This document shows, piece after piece, positions 1 to 6,600 of a DNA stretch of 35,921 nucleotides. The translations under genes were made by a program, and so were the position numbers. Location: NCBI GenBank assembly GCA_022827025.1, contig JAJDTT010000118.1:1-35921 (forward strand), given 5' to 3'. Under the pieces are notes generated by a model. The model was not told the origin of the DNA and searched no databases. It worked only from the letters and a program-made list of their open reading frames with translations. Position 1 is the stretch's first letter. Every line of letters starts with the position of its first letter. Source of the DNA: Acidobacteriota bacterium. GTDB lineage: Bacteria > Acidobacteriota > UBA6911 > RPQK01 > JAJDTT01.

Positions 1-26
1 CGGGTTCGATCGTCGGGAAGCGTGGT

Positions 27-83
27 GGGGGGACTCCGTCCCCCCCAGGTCCCCCGTGGGCGGCGGCAGGTTGCCGCCGCTCC
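27..83 (-). repeat. Double-hairpin intergenic repeat, copy A
   Basis: Two adjacent hairpins. The first pairs 27-34 (GGGGGGAC) with 38-45 (GTCCCCCC). The second pairs 60-68 (GCGGCGGCA) with 72-80 (TGCCGCCGC), followed by TCC. The same arrangement recurs at 570-627 in the same orientation on the other side of the small antitoxin gene. The second hairpin resembles the units in the 14725-15442 island, but with GCA/TGC where others have ACA/TGT. Whether it is a REP-like element, an mRNA 3' structure or both cannot be decided from one window. Confidence 0.7.
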
Positions 84-97
84 ACTATCGACCCTGC

Positions 98-133
98 CTC
101 TTCCGGAAGAGTGGGGGTAGGAAAACCCCCACT
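98..133 (-). terminator. Hairpin pair downstream of higA, possible terminator
   Basis: Positions 98-111 are a perfect 14-nt palindrome (CTCTTCCGGAAGAG). Positions 110-118 pair with 125-133 (AGTGGGGGT/ACCCCCACT, 6-nt loop). The two structures share two bases and so may be alternatives. They lie 24 bp beyond the higA stop codon and could end its transcript or stabilise its 3' end. No U-tract follows on the minus strand, so this is not a classic intrinsic terminator. Confidence 0.35.
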
Positions 134-156
134 CCAATCTCCCCGTGCCTGTTTTC

Positions 157-498
157 TCAGCCTCCCATCGGTCCGTGCCGAGGTTCTACGGGAGTTTGAA
201 CCGTGAAGCGCTCAACCTTGATCTCACTCTCTCGCCGTCGCGCCCGGGAGATATCGTAGCTGTTCTGCATCCGCATCAGCGTCTCCATGCGGACTCCGAA
301 AGCCTTCTCGATACGCAGAGCCATCTCTACGGACAACGTCGAACACTCGTTCAGAAGAGACGAGAGGGTGGGGCGGGTGACGCCCAACGCTCTAGCGGCC
401 ACCGTAATGGAAACCCCCAACGACTGTATGATTTCGGTCTTGACGAATCCCCCGGGATGAGGCGGATTTTTCAGTCTGTAGCCTTCCGTCGTCGCCAT
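157..498 (-). CDS. higA: HigA-family antitoxin (XRE-type helix-turn-helix), apparently without a toxin gene
   Basis: This 113-residue protein has the addiction-module HigA layout. An N-terminal NPPHPGGFVKTEI segment is typical of the family. A helix-turn-helix follows at about residues 29-52 (VAARALGVTRPTLSSLLN), then an SVEMALRIEKAFG helix. HigA proteins bind their own promoter and neutralise the mRNA-cleaving toxin HigB. The ATG at 498 is well supported by an AAGGAGG ribosome-binding site at 504-510, five bases upstream. higB normally lies just upstream of higA, but 499-588 here holds no toxin-like frame, only noncoding sequence and a repeat. It may therefore be an orphan antitoxin or a simple DNA-binding regulator. 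The family assignment is firm; any toxin-antitoxin role is inference. Confidence 0.85.
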   Translation of the reverse strand: MATTEGYRLKNPPHPGGFVKTEIIQSLGVSITVAARALGVTRPTLSSLLNECSTLSVEMALRIEKAFGVRMETLMRMQNSYDISRARRRESEIKVERFTVQTPVEPRHGPMGG

Positions 499-569
499 TG
501 TTGCCTCCTTCAGTGGTGATTTCCCGCTCTTCTTAATTGCTGTGCGAATCGGCGGCCATTAAGCGTATA

Positions 570-627
570 GGGGGGACTGCCGTCCCCCCTAACCCCCCCT
601 GCTCGGCGACAGGGATGTCGCCGCTCC
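570..627 (-). repeat. Double-hairpin intergenic repeat, copy B
   Basis: The first hairpin pairs 570-577 (GGGGGGAC) with 582-589 (GTCCCCCC). The second pairs 604-611 (CGGCGACA) with 616-623 (TGTCGCCG), followed by CTCC. It matches copy A at 27-83 in order, orientation and spacing. It overlaps the last codons and the stop of the aminotransferase gene. Read on the minus strand, the second hairpin (GGAGCGGCGACA...TGTCGCCG) closely matches the plus-strand unit at 15120-15143. Confidence 0.72.
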
Positions 628-1530
628 TTGGAGCGCTTGTGCGGCGATGTCCATGCCCACACGTCGGCTCCAGGCGTCGAGCAGTTGGCGATAGACGGGT
701 CCCGGTCGGCCCGCGCCCAGTCGATTACCGTTGTATCGCGTCACCGGAAGCATGCAGTAGGAGGTGCTGCAGAAGAACGCCTCTTCCGCGGTGGTGACAT
801 GGTAGGGTTGGATGTCCTCCTCCACGGCGGGAATCCCTGCCTCCGCGGCCAGTTCCAACACCGTGGCCCGGCTGACTCCCTCCAGGCAGTTGCGGGTGGT
901 GGGCGTCCTCAAGCGGCCGTCACGGTAGATGAAAAAGTTGGCCCCCTTGTTCTCCGTCACGTTGCCGTCGATGTCCAGGAGGAGCGAGAAACCCTCCGGG
1001 TCCACCTCCTTGACCTCGAACTCGGCCAGGGTGAAGAAGATCCGGTTCCGGTGCTTGAGCTTGGCGTCCAGCGACTGGGGCGGGATGTGGCGGATCGAGG
1101 GGGTCACGGCGTGGACCCCTTGCTGGTAGAGGTGGGCGTAGTCGGCGAATCCCAGGGGAAGGGTGGCGATGAGCAGGCCGGGTCTGTCGAACTCGAAACG
1201 TCCGATGGTGCTGCGCATCCGCCCGCCCGTGGCGGTCTGGGTGATCCAGACGTCACCGTCCGGGTCCAGGACGGGAAGATTCGCCTCCAACACCTCCAGT
1301 GCGATCTCTTCCATCCGCTCGGGAGTCATGCCGGGATTGATCCTGGCCACCGACATGGAGAGGTAGAACCTGCGGATGTGTTCCTTCAGCTTGAAGGGGC
1401 GGTACCCGAAGGTCCGCGCCGAGTCGGTGACGTTGTGACCGAAGGCGAGGCCGGAGTCGGTGTGATGGATCCGGACCTCCGAGTCCGGCACCAGCCGGCC
1501 GTTGAACCAGGTCAGCAGTTCCCTGTCCAT
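589..1530 (-). CDS. Class IV PLP-dependent aminotransferase (BCAT / D-amino-acid transaminase / aminodeoxychorismate lyase fold)
   Basis: This 313-residue fold-type IV enzyme has the family landmarks. The N-terminal FNGRLVPDSEVRIHHTDSG region is typical, and R53 lies in a HIRRF segment. The likely Schiff-base lysine is K159 in LKHRNRI, aligned with the LKHLNR context of PabC-type enzymes. TENKGANFFI at about 192-201 is the cofactor-contacting motif, and LEGVSRATVLELA follows. Substrate cannot be assigned: branched-chain transamination, D-amino-acid transamination and 4-amino-4-deoxychorismate lyase share this fold. The ATG at 1530 has GGGAGGAA about nine bases upstream. The gene begins 38 bp after the FG-GAP gene, so co-transcription is plausible. 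The last dozen or so residues (about QGAATSLSPSRGG) and the stop lie in the copy B repeat, suggesting the repeat replaced or extended the original C-terminus. Confidence 0.9.
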   Translation of the reverse strand: MDRELLTWFNGRLVPDSEVRIHHTDSGLAFGHNVTDSARTFGYRPFKLKEHIRRFYLSMSVARINPGMTPERMEEIALEVLEANLPVLDPDGDVWITQTATGGRMRSTIGRFEFDRPGLLIATLPLGFADYAHLYQQGVHAVTPSIRHIPPQSLDAKLKHRNRIFFTLAEFEVKEVDPEGFSLLLDIDGNVTENKGANFFIYRDGRLRTPTTRNCLEGVSRATVLELAAEAGIPAVEEDIQPYHVTTAEEAFFCSTSYCMLPVTRYNGNRLGAGRPGPVYRQLLDAWSRRVGMDIAAQALQGAATSLSPSRGG

Positions 1531-1568
1531 ATGGATGTTCCTCCCAAGGATTTTGCGGAGAAGACCGC

Positions 1569-4436
1569 CTATTCGGCCCGATAGCCTATCTCAACCTCCT
1601 CCAGGACCGGAGAGTTGACGCCGCCGGGCGAAACCAGCGTCGCCTTATATTGAATCCAACGGGTCTCGTCGCCGAGGCCTTCCAAACGGGAACCCGACCG
1701 GGTGTATCGGCTTCCCGGTCCATCAGGACCGGACCACTCGGTGGAATCCAAGCCCTCCAGCGTCTCCGAACCTCGAACCTGGAAATGAACCGAGGTCTCA
1801 AGCGGCGTCCTCGCTGTCCAGTTCAGGGTCTCGACAACGCCGTTCCCGGGTATTCGGAACGGCGACGAGACGTAATCGTAACGGGGAGACCGGTCATAGA
1901 CGTTTCCCACGTCGTGATGGATCGCCCAGTGCACGCCCCGGGTCGGAACCCCGATCCGCCTGTCAGCCGAGAATCCCGCCTCGGAGCCCCAATAGAGGAA
2001 GGAGTCGGTGCGATGGTTTCCGCCCTTGGTGTGGCAGACGAAGAAGATGTCCTCGTACCCGTCCCGGTTGTAGTCGGCCACCATGACGCCGGATGCGGAA
2101 TCGGTGGGCAAAAGGACCGGTTTCGGGTCGAGTCCCGATTTGGTGCCCCAGAAAACATACGACGGGTGGTGCCGGTTGACGCCGGCGTGGTAGCTGGAAA
2201 CCACCAGGTCCAAGTGCCCGTCCCGGTTCAGATCGGCGATGGACGCGTCCTCGCTCCCCACCGTGTCCAGGAGCAGCATGCGATTTTCCGAGAATCCCGC
2301 TTTCCCGCCCCAGTAGACGGCGGTGCCGGCGGCGAACGGGGCCGCTTGGGGCTCCGCGTCGATGGCGCGCTCGCCCTCATCGGTCCGGAGCTTCTCCAGG
2401 TCGTACAGATTGCAGATCACGATGTCCAGGAAGCCGTCGGCGTTGAGGTCCCCGATCTCGGCGCCGACGGCCATCTTTGAGGGAAGATACTGGACGTTCC
2501 CGTTGTCGAATCCTCCAGGTCCGTTCCAGAAGATGGCCACGCGGTCGCTGGTCCCGGTGAAGAGCAGGTCCAGGTAGCCGTTGCGGTCCAGGTCCGCCGC
2601 CTTGTGGAGCCGCACGTCGGGAAACTTGAGGATGAAGCGGTTGTCCATCCGGTAGCCTTCGGGACCGCCCCAGAAGAGGCTCATTTCGTCCCGGCCGTGG
2701 GTCCACTCGCTGAGACTCAGGTCCAGGTAGCCGTCCCGGTTGAAATCCGCCACCACCACGCTGAAGCCCCTCCGAGTGGGGAGATGAGTGGCGCCGGTCC
2801 GGGAGAGCCCTTCGGGCGTCCCCCACAAAATGTCGATCTGGCCCGCCAGCACCAGGTCGGTCCAGCCGTCCCGGTCCAAGTCGGCGATGTTGGCCGCGCT
2901 TTGGCCGGAGTAGGGCAAAGTCCAGCGGTCGTCGGGAGAGTAGTCCCCTTCGGGACGGCCCCAATAGACATAGGTATTGGGGGCATCGTTGGCCGCATAG
3001 CCGTCCTTGCTCTGGGCAAAGGCCAGATCGCCCCTGCCGTCGCCGTCCAGGTCGCCGCTTGCCACCGACAATGCGCCTCGAGTCGGCAGGTCTGCGCGGC
3101 GCGAGGAGTCAAACCCGCCGGGGCCGTTCCAGTAGACGGTGGACGAGACATCGTAGCTTTCGTCGTTTTTCTCGTTCGCGAACACCAGGTCGGGGTAGCC
3201 GTCTCCGTTCAGATCGGCGACGGCGCTGGCGCTGGCGGAGAGCGTCGGCAGGGCGGTCCTCAAATGGGTCCGGTACCCGCCGGCCGAGCCCCAGTAGATG
3301 AACGACGCAAGGCCTGCCTGGTTGGACAGGATAAGGTCGGGACGCCCGTCCTTGTCGAGATCGGCGGCATCGATCCCCCGGGCCCTCCAGCCGGGCAACT
3401 CGGTCCGCCGCGCGGCATCGAAACCCTCGGAAGCCCCCCAATAGACGTAACAGGGAATCGGCGTGACCGCGATCCCTCCGGCATTGGCGTCCACGCCGGG
3501 CGCCGTCTCGTTGGCCACCGCCAGGTCGGGCCAGCCGTCTCCGTTCAAGTCGGCGGCGATCACAGCCACGCTTCCCAACCCCTCCAGCCAAAGGGAGGCC
3601 TCCGCCGAGTAGCCGGATTCGGACCCCCAGTAGACCAGCACTCCACCCGGTTCGCCCTTGTAGTCCTGAACCGCAAAGACCAGATCGGGCGTTCGGTCGC
3701 GGTTCAGGTCCGCAATGGCCACGTCGCGGGCGAAGCGGGTGGGCAGTTGCGTGGTTCGGCGGGGAGAGTAGCCGTCCTCCGACCCCCAGTAAATGTCTGA
3801 AACGGGCCGCACCACGCTGAAGTCGTTCCCCTCCCGGGTGAACTGGTAGGAGAGGCCGTTGCTGGCGAAGACGACTTCCGGGAAACCATCTCCGTTCAAA
3901 TCTCCCGTGGCCACCGCCTGTGCCGAAACCGTCGGCAGATCGGTTCTCTGCTCGGCATCGAAGCCGGACTCGCTCCCCCAATAGACGGCCGACCGGTTCT
4001 CGGTGCGGGTGCCGTTGTAGCCCTTGGCCACCACCAGGTCCGGATGACCGTCCCGATTGAGGTCCGCAATGGCCACGTCCCGGCCTCCCTCTCCCGGGAG
4101 CGCGGTCCGACCGCCGGCGCCCAGATCGTCCCTTCCCCAGTAGATCCAGGCATCCATGTCGAAATTGTTGTCGTGGCTCCCCGGCAGGACCAGGTCGATG
4201 AGCCCGTCGTGGTTCAGGTCCAGCTCGTTGATGAGGCGGATGCTCCCATCCGCCCCGACGTAGGTGTTGGCCCCACCGTCGGCCAGGGTGCCGTCGGCAA
4301 AATCGGCGAAGCTGGACTCCCGCCAAGCCTCCGACTCTTCCTCCAGAGGAGCCTGGGGAGTTTCTGCCGGAGGGGCAAATGCCGCCATGAGTCCCACCAG
4401 AGCGATAACGACCACTCGCCGGTACGCTAACGTCAT
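1569..4436 (-). CDS. Secreted FG-GAP/VCBS-repeat protein with 14 calcium-loop repeats
   Basis: This 955-residue protein starts with a basic hydrophobic signal sequence (about 1-24) ending in a proline-rich segment, so it is probably exported. The body is a repeat of about 50-60 residues: YWGS.xGY..., RTxLPT, then a D-x-N-x-DG loop (ADLNRDGxxDLV). I count 14 such loops, including slightly degenerate ones such as DLNRDRTPDL and DLDRNG. These are Ca2+-binding FG-GAP/VCBS repeats, which fold as integrin-alpha-like beta-propeller blades. Fourteen loops would fit two seven-bladed propellers. A C-terminal segment of about 100 residues (from about SSPFRIPGNG) lacks the repeat and looks like a beta-sandwich. 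The ATG at 4436 overlaps the PHP gene stop (ATGA), with GGGGGAG just upstream. Partner or ligand is unknown. Confidence 0.88.
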   Translation of the reverse strand: MTLAYRRVVVIALVGLMAAFAPPAETPQAPLEEESEAWRESSFADFADGTLADGGANTYVGADGSIRLINELDLNHDGLIDLVLPGSHDNNFDMDAWIYWGRDDLGAGGRTALPGEGGRDVAIADLNRDGHPDLVVAKGYNGTRTENRSAVYWGSESGFDAEQRTDLPTVSAQAVATGDLNGDGFPEVVFASNGLSYQFTREGNDFSVVRPVSDIYWGSEDGYSPRRTTQLPTRFARDVAIADLNRDRTPDLVFAVQDYKGEPGGVLVYWGSESGYSAEASLWLEGLGSVAVIAADLNGDGWPDLAVANETAPGVDANAGGIAVTPIPCYVYWGASEGFDAARRTELPGWRARGIDAADLDKDGRPDLILSNQAGLASFIYWGSAGGYRTHLRTALPTLSASASAVADLNGDGYPDLVFANEKNDESYDVSSTVYWNGPGGFDSSRRADLPTRGALSVASGDLDGDGRGDLAFAQSKDGYAANDAPNTYVYWGRPEGDYSPDDRWTLPYSGQSAANIADLDRDGWTDLVLAGQIDILWGTPEGLSRTGATHLPTRRGFSVVVADFNRDGYLDLSLSEWTHGRDEMSLFWGGPEGYRMDNRFILKFPDVRLHKAADLDRNGYLDLLFTGTSDRVAIFWNGPGGFDNGNVQYLPSKMAVGAEIGDLNADGFLDIVICNLYDLEKLRTDEGERAIDAEPQAAPFAAGTAVYWGGKAGFSENRMLLLDTVGSEDASIADLNRDGHLDLVVSSYHAGVNRHHPSYVFWGTKSGLDPKPVLLPTDSASGVMVADYNRDGYEDIFFVCHTKGGNHRTDSFLYWGSEAGFSADRRIGVPTRGVHWAIHHDVGNVYDRSPRYDYVSSPFRIPGNGVVETLNWTARTPLETSVHFQVRGSETLEGLDSTEWSGPDGPGSRYTRSGSRLEGLGDETRWIQYKATLVSPGGVNSPVLEEVEIGYRAE

Positions 4437-5710
4437 GGAGTCTCCCCCGGAACCTGAAGGCTTCTCTCCACCAAGAGCGGCCGATCGGCGCCGGAAAGCA
4501 TATTGGTGACGGTGATGACGAGCCGGACGTCCGCCTCTCCCTCGTTCACCTTGATGGGTGCCACCGTCCGGCCCCGCTCTGCAATGCGAAACTCCCGGAG
4601 ACCCGCAGTCGTCGCCTCTCCCGCCCTGGAGATCGTCATGCGAAAGGGGAAGGAGGAAGAGTTGGCAATGGACAGCATATGGCGTTTCCGATTCTCTTGG
4701 ATGCTGGGAGTCAGACTGAAATGGAGCGAGCTATCGGCCAGGGCGCGGAGCCACTCTTCCCGGCCCCAGATCATCTCGCCGAAATAGGCCAGGGTGCGGC
4801 GGGCCTTGATCGCTTCACGGATCTCTTTCTCGCCGCGGCTCTCGGCCAGGACCAGGGTCATGTCCCGGCGCTCGCCCCGGCTCCGGTCCACCATCTGATC
4901 GATGGGCCAGTGAGCGTCCGACACGGCGATGACGGCCAGGTCGTGCTCGAGGCACCAGTCCATGACGTTGGCGAAGAAAGGTTCCCCCCGGTGGTATCCA
5001 ATCCCCTTCCCCCCTCTTCGGCCACCGTTTCTCAGCTCGATCCCGTCCAGCCACCCCCACTCCAGGAGCCGTGTCGCGTCCCGGACCCATCGGGGGCCGG
5101 GATGAGCCCAGATGATGACGGCTCCCTGGTCCCGGGCCGACCGGACCGCCGTGTCGAAGTCGCCGAAAAAGGGACTCTCGTCCTGAATGAAGGCGACGAC
5201 GTAATCCGAGTGTTCCTCCGTGGTATTTGGCCTGGAAAGGGTCGTCAACTCGGCTCCGCGAACCAGCATCAACCCCAGGGCCCGGGCCAGGGGAAGGGCT
5301 CGGCCGTACGCTCGTTCCCGGTCCTGGGGAAACGCCAGCTTCAGGTACTCAGGATGATCGGTGATGACCATCAGATCCAGGCCGTCGCCCCAGGCTTCCC
5401 AGACTCGAGATTCGGGCAGGACCTGGCCGTCGGAGTAGATGGTGTGGATGTGGAGATCCGCCTTGATGACCTGCAACCCCCGGACTTGGGGAAAGACGAT
5501 CTCCTGGCGGGAAAGACCCTTGTGCCCCGCCACGTAGGGCCAGCCGTATTTTTTGGCCAGCTTCTGGCCGGTCGTCCAGTTGGCCTGTTCGGTGCCCGAT
5601 CCCTCCTCAGCGGGAACGTACACGGCAACCAACAACTGGAGGAGGACCACCGCCACGGCTCTTGTACCTGCGAATTTGGCAATTGGATTCAAACTCCGTT
5701 TCCAAGGCAT
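4433..5710 (-). CDS. Exported PHP-domain metal-dependent phosphoesterase-like protein
   Basis: This 425-residue protein has an N-terminal hydrophobic stretch (about 14-32) consistent with a signal peptide or anchor. A PHP (polymerase and histidinol phosphatase) domain follows. Visible metal-ligand motifs are DLHIHTIYSDG (H87, H89, D94), ITDH (D118, H119), GAELTT (E154), AHPG (H203) and SDAH (D265, H267). PHP proteins bind two or three metals and usually hydrolyse phosphoesters; the substrate here is unknown. The C-terminal third (about 340-425) has no PHP motif and looks like a beta-sandwich. The stop overlaps the FG-GAP start by 4 bp, so the two secreted products are probably made together. 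The ATG at 5710 has no Shine-Dalgarno sequence; a predicted promoter would start transcription almost at this codon. Confidence 0.85.
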   Translation of the reverse strand: MPWKRSLNPIAKFAGTRAVAVVLLQLLVAVYVPAEEGSGTEQANWTTGQKLAKKYGWPYVAGHKGLSRQEIVFPQVRGLQVIKADLHIHTIYSDGQVLPESRVWEAWGDGLDLMVITDHPEYLKLAFPQDRERAYGRALPLARALGLMLVRGAELTTLSRPNTTEEHSDYVVAFIQDESPFFGDFDTAVRSARDQGAVIIWAHPGPRWVRDATRLLEWGWLDGIELRNGGRRGGKGIGYHRGEPFFANVMDWCLEHDLAVIAVSDAHWPIDQMVDRSRGERRDMTLVLAESRGEKEIREAIKARRTLAYFGEMIWGREEWLRALADSSLHFSLTPSIQENRKRHMLSIANSSSFPFRMTISRAGEATTAGLREFRIAERGRTVAPIKVNEGEADVRLVITVTNMLSGADRPLLVERSLQVPGETP

Positions 5711-5715
5711 GAGGT

Positions 5716-5727
5716 GATATAAATATC
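5716..5727 (+). promoter_or_regulatory. Near-symmetric -10 element, possible shared divergent promoter for the SDR gene
   Basis: GATATAAATATC is nearly palindromic, so it offers a -10 in both directions. On the plus strand TATAAA (5718-5723) would place transcription start around 5730, about five bases before the SDR ATG. No convincing plus-strand -35 was seen at the right distance. Symmetric -10 boxes that fire both ways are known in bacteria; use of this one in the plus direction is inference. Confidence 0.3.
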
Positions 5728-5745
5728 CGTCGCCATGAACGTCAA
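5717..5745 (-). promoter_or_regulatory. Predicted sigma70-type promoter for the PHP/FG-GAP genes, leaderless
   Basis: On the minus strand, TTGACG (5740-5745) and TTATAT (5717-5722) are separated by 17 bp. Transcription would begin near 5710, the first base of the PHP start codon, giving a leaderless mRNA. This agrees with the lack of a ribosome-binding site there. The -35 lies inside the first codons of the divergent SDR gene. The call is from sequence only. Confidence 0.5.
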
Positions 5746-6511
5746 GCGGCTATTGGATCTCAGCGGCAAGATATCGGTCGTCACCGGCGGCACCGGCTTC
5801 TACGGCAAGCCCATTTCGGAGGGACTGGCCGAGGCCGGAGCCCACGTCGTCATCGCGTCCAGGAACCGGCAGCGATGCCGGGACTGGGCTCTGGAGCTGG
5901 AAGGGAGAGGGCTCTCAGCCAGCGGTGACGGATTCGACCAGGGAGACGAGTCCTCCATCCTGGAGTTCTGCGAGCGAGTGTGGACGAAGTTCGGCGCCGT
6001 CGACGTGCTGGTCAACAACTCGGTGGCACGTCCCATGAGAGCGTACGCCGACCCGCTGGAAGCCTGGGAGCGATCCATGGCGGTCAACGCCACCGGTGTC
6101 TTCGCCATATCCCGGGCATTCGTGGACCGGATGATGGAACGGGGACAAGGAGCCGTCGTCAACATCGGCTCCATCCAGTCGGTCGTGGCCCCCGACTTCA
6201 CCAACTACGCGGGCACGGATATGACGACGCCTCCGGACTACCACTTCCACAAGCATGGGATGGTGGGCCTGACCAAGTACCTGGCCGCGTGGGCGGGACC
6301 CAGGGGAGTCCGGGTCAATGCCATCGCCCCGGGCGGGCTCGCGCTCGGAGGGGAGAAGGAACCCTTCCTGTCCCAGTACTGCAGCAACACCTTCCTGGGC
6401 CGCATGGCCCAATACGACGACATCAAGGGGTCGGTGGTCTTCCTGGCCTCGGAAGCCTCAGCCTACGTCACCGGGCACACCATCCTGCTGGACGGCGGCT
6501 ACTGCGCCTGA
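5735..6511 (+). CDS. SDR-family NAD(P)-dependent oxidoreductase
   Basis: This 258-residue protein has the size of a classical short-chain dehydrogenase/reductase. The nucleotide-binding TGGTGFYG motif is at residues 17-24. NNS is at 94-96 in place of the usual NNAG. NIGSIQS (143-149) supplies the catalytic serine. The Tyr-Lys pair is Y169-x-x-x-K173 in YHFHK. A PG motif (IAPGG) and a C-terminal GHTILLDGGY segment are typical of the family. Family members reduce or oxidise alcohol/ketone substrates; this substrate is unknown. A short TDMTTPPD stretch separates the serine and tyrosine motifs and may shape the active site. It diverges from the PHP gene with only 24 bp between start codons. The nearest purine-rich tract, GAGGTGA at 5711-5717, is too far from the ATG to be a good ribosome-binding site. 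Confidence 0.9.
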   Translation: MNVKRLLDLSGKISVVTGGTGFYGKPISEGLAEAGAHVVIASRNRQRCRDWALELEGRGLSASGDGFDQGDESSILEFCERVWTKFGAVDVLVNNSVARPMRAYADPLEAWERSMAVNATGVFAISRAFVDRMMERGQGAVVNIGSIQSVVAPDFTNYAGTDMTTPPDYHFHKHGMVGLTKYLAAWAGPRGVRVNAIAPGGLALGGEKEPFLSQYCSNTFLGRMAQYDDIKGSVVFLASEASAYVTGHTILLDGGYCA

Positions 6512-6538
6512 GCAGAGTCGCACAGACTCTTTCCACCA

Positions 6539-6577
6539 CAAAAAAAAAGCGCGCCCGCCGAAATGGCGGACGCGCTT
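6539..6577 (-). terminator. Intrinsic terminator of the TonB receptor gene
   Basis: Read on the minus strand, a GC-rich stem (6565-6576 with 6548-6559, one mismatch, 5-nt loop ATTTC) is followed by nine T residues (complement of 6540-6548). It lies 24 bp past the receptor stop codon. On the plus strand only a short TTT follows, so it is probably a weak terminator for the convergent SDR gene. Confidence 0.85.
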
Positions 6578-6600
6578 TCGAATCTAGCCTGGAACTCGAA

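Noticed and set aside
499-588. higB toxin upstream of higA
   Set aside because: The interval is too short, contains a hairpin repeat and has no RelE/HigB-like frame.
6539-6577. Terminator for the plus-strand SDR gene
   Set aside because: The long T-tract is on the minus strand only. On the plus strand the A-run precedes the stem and just TTT follows.
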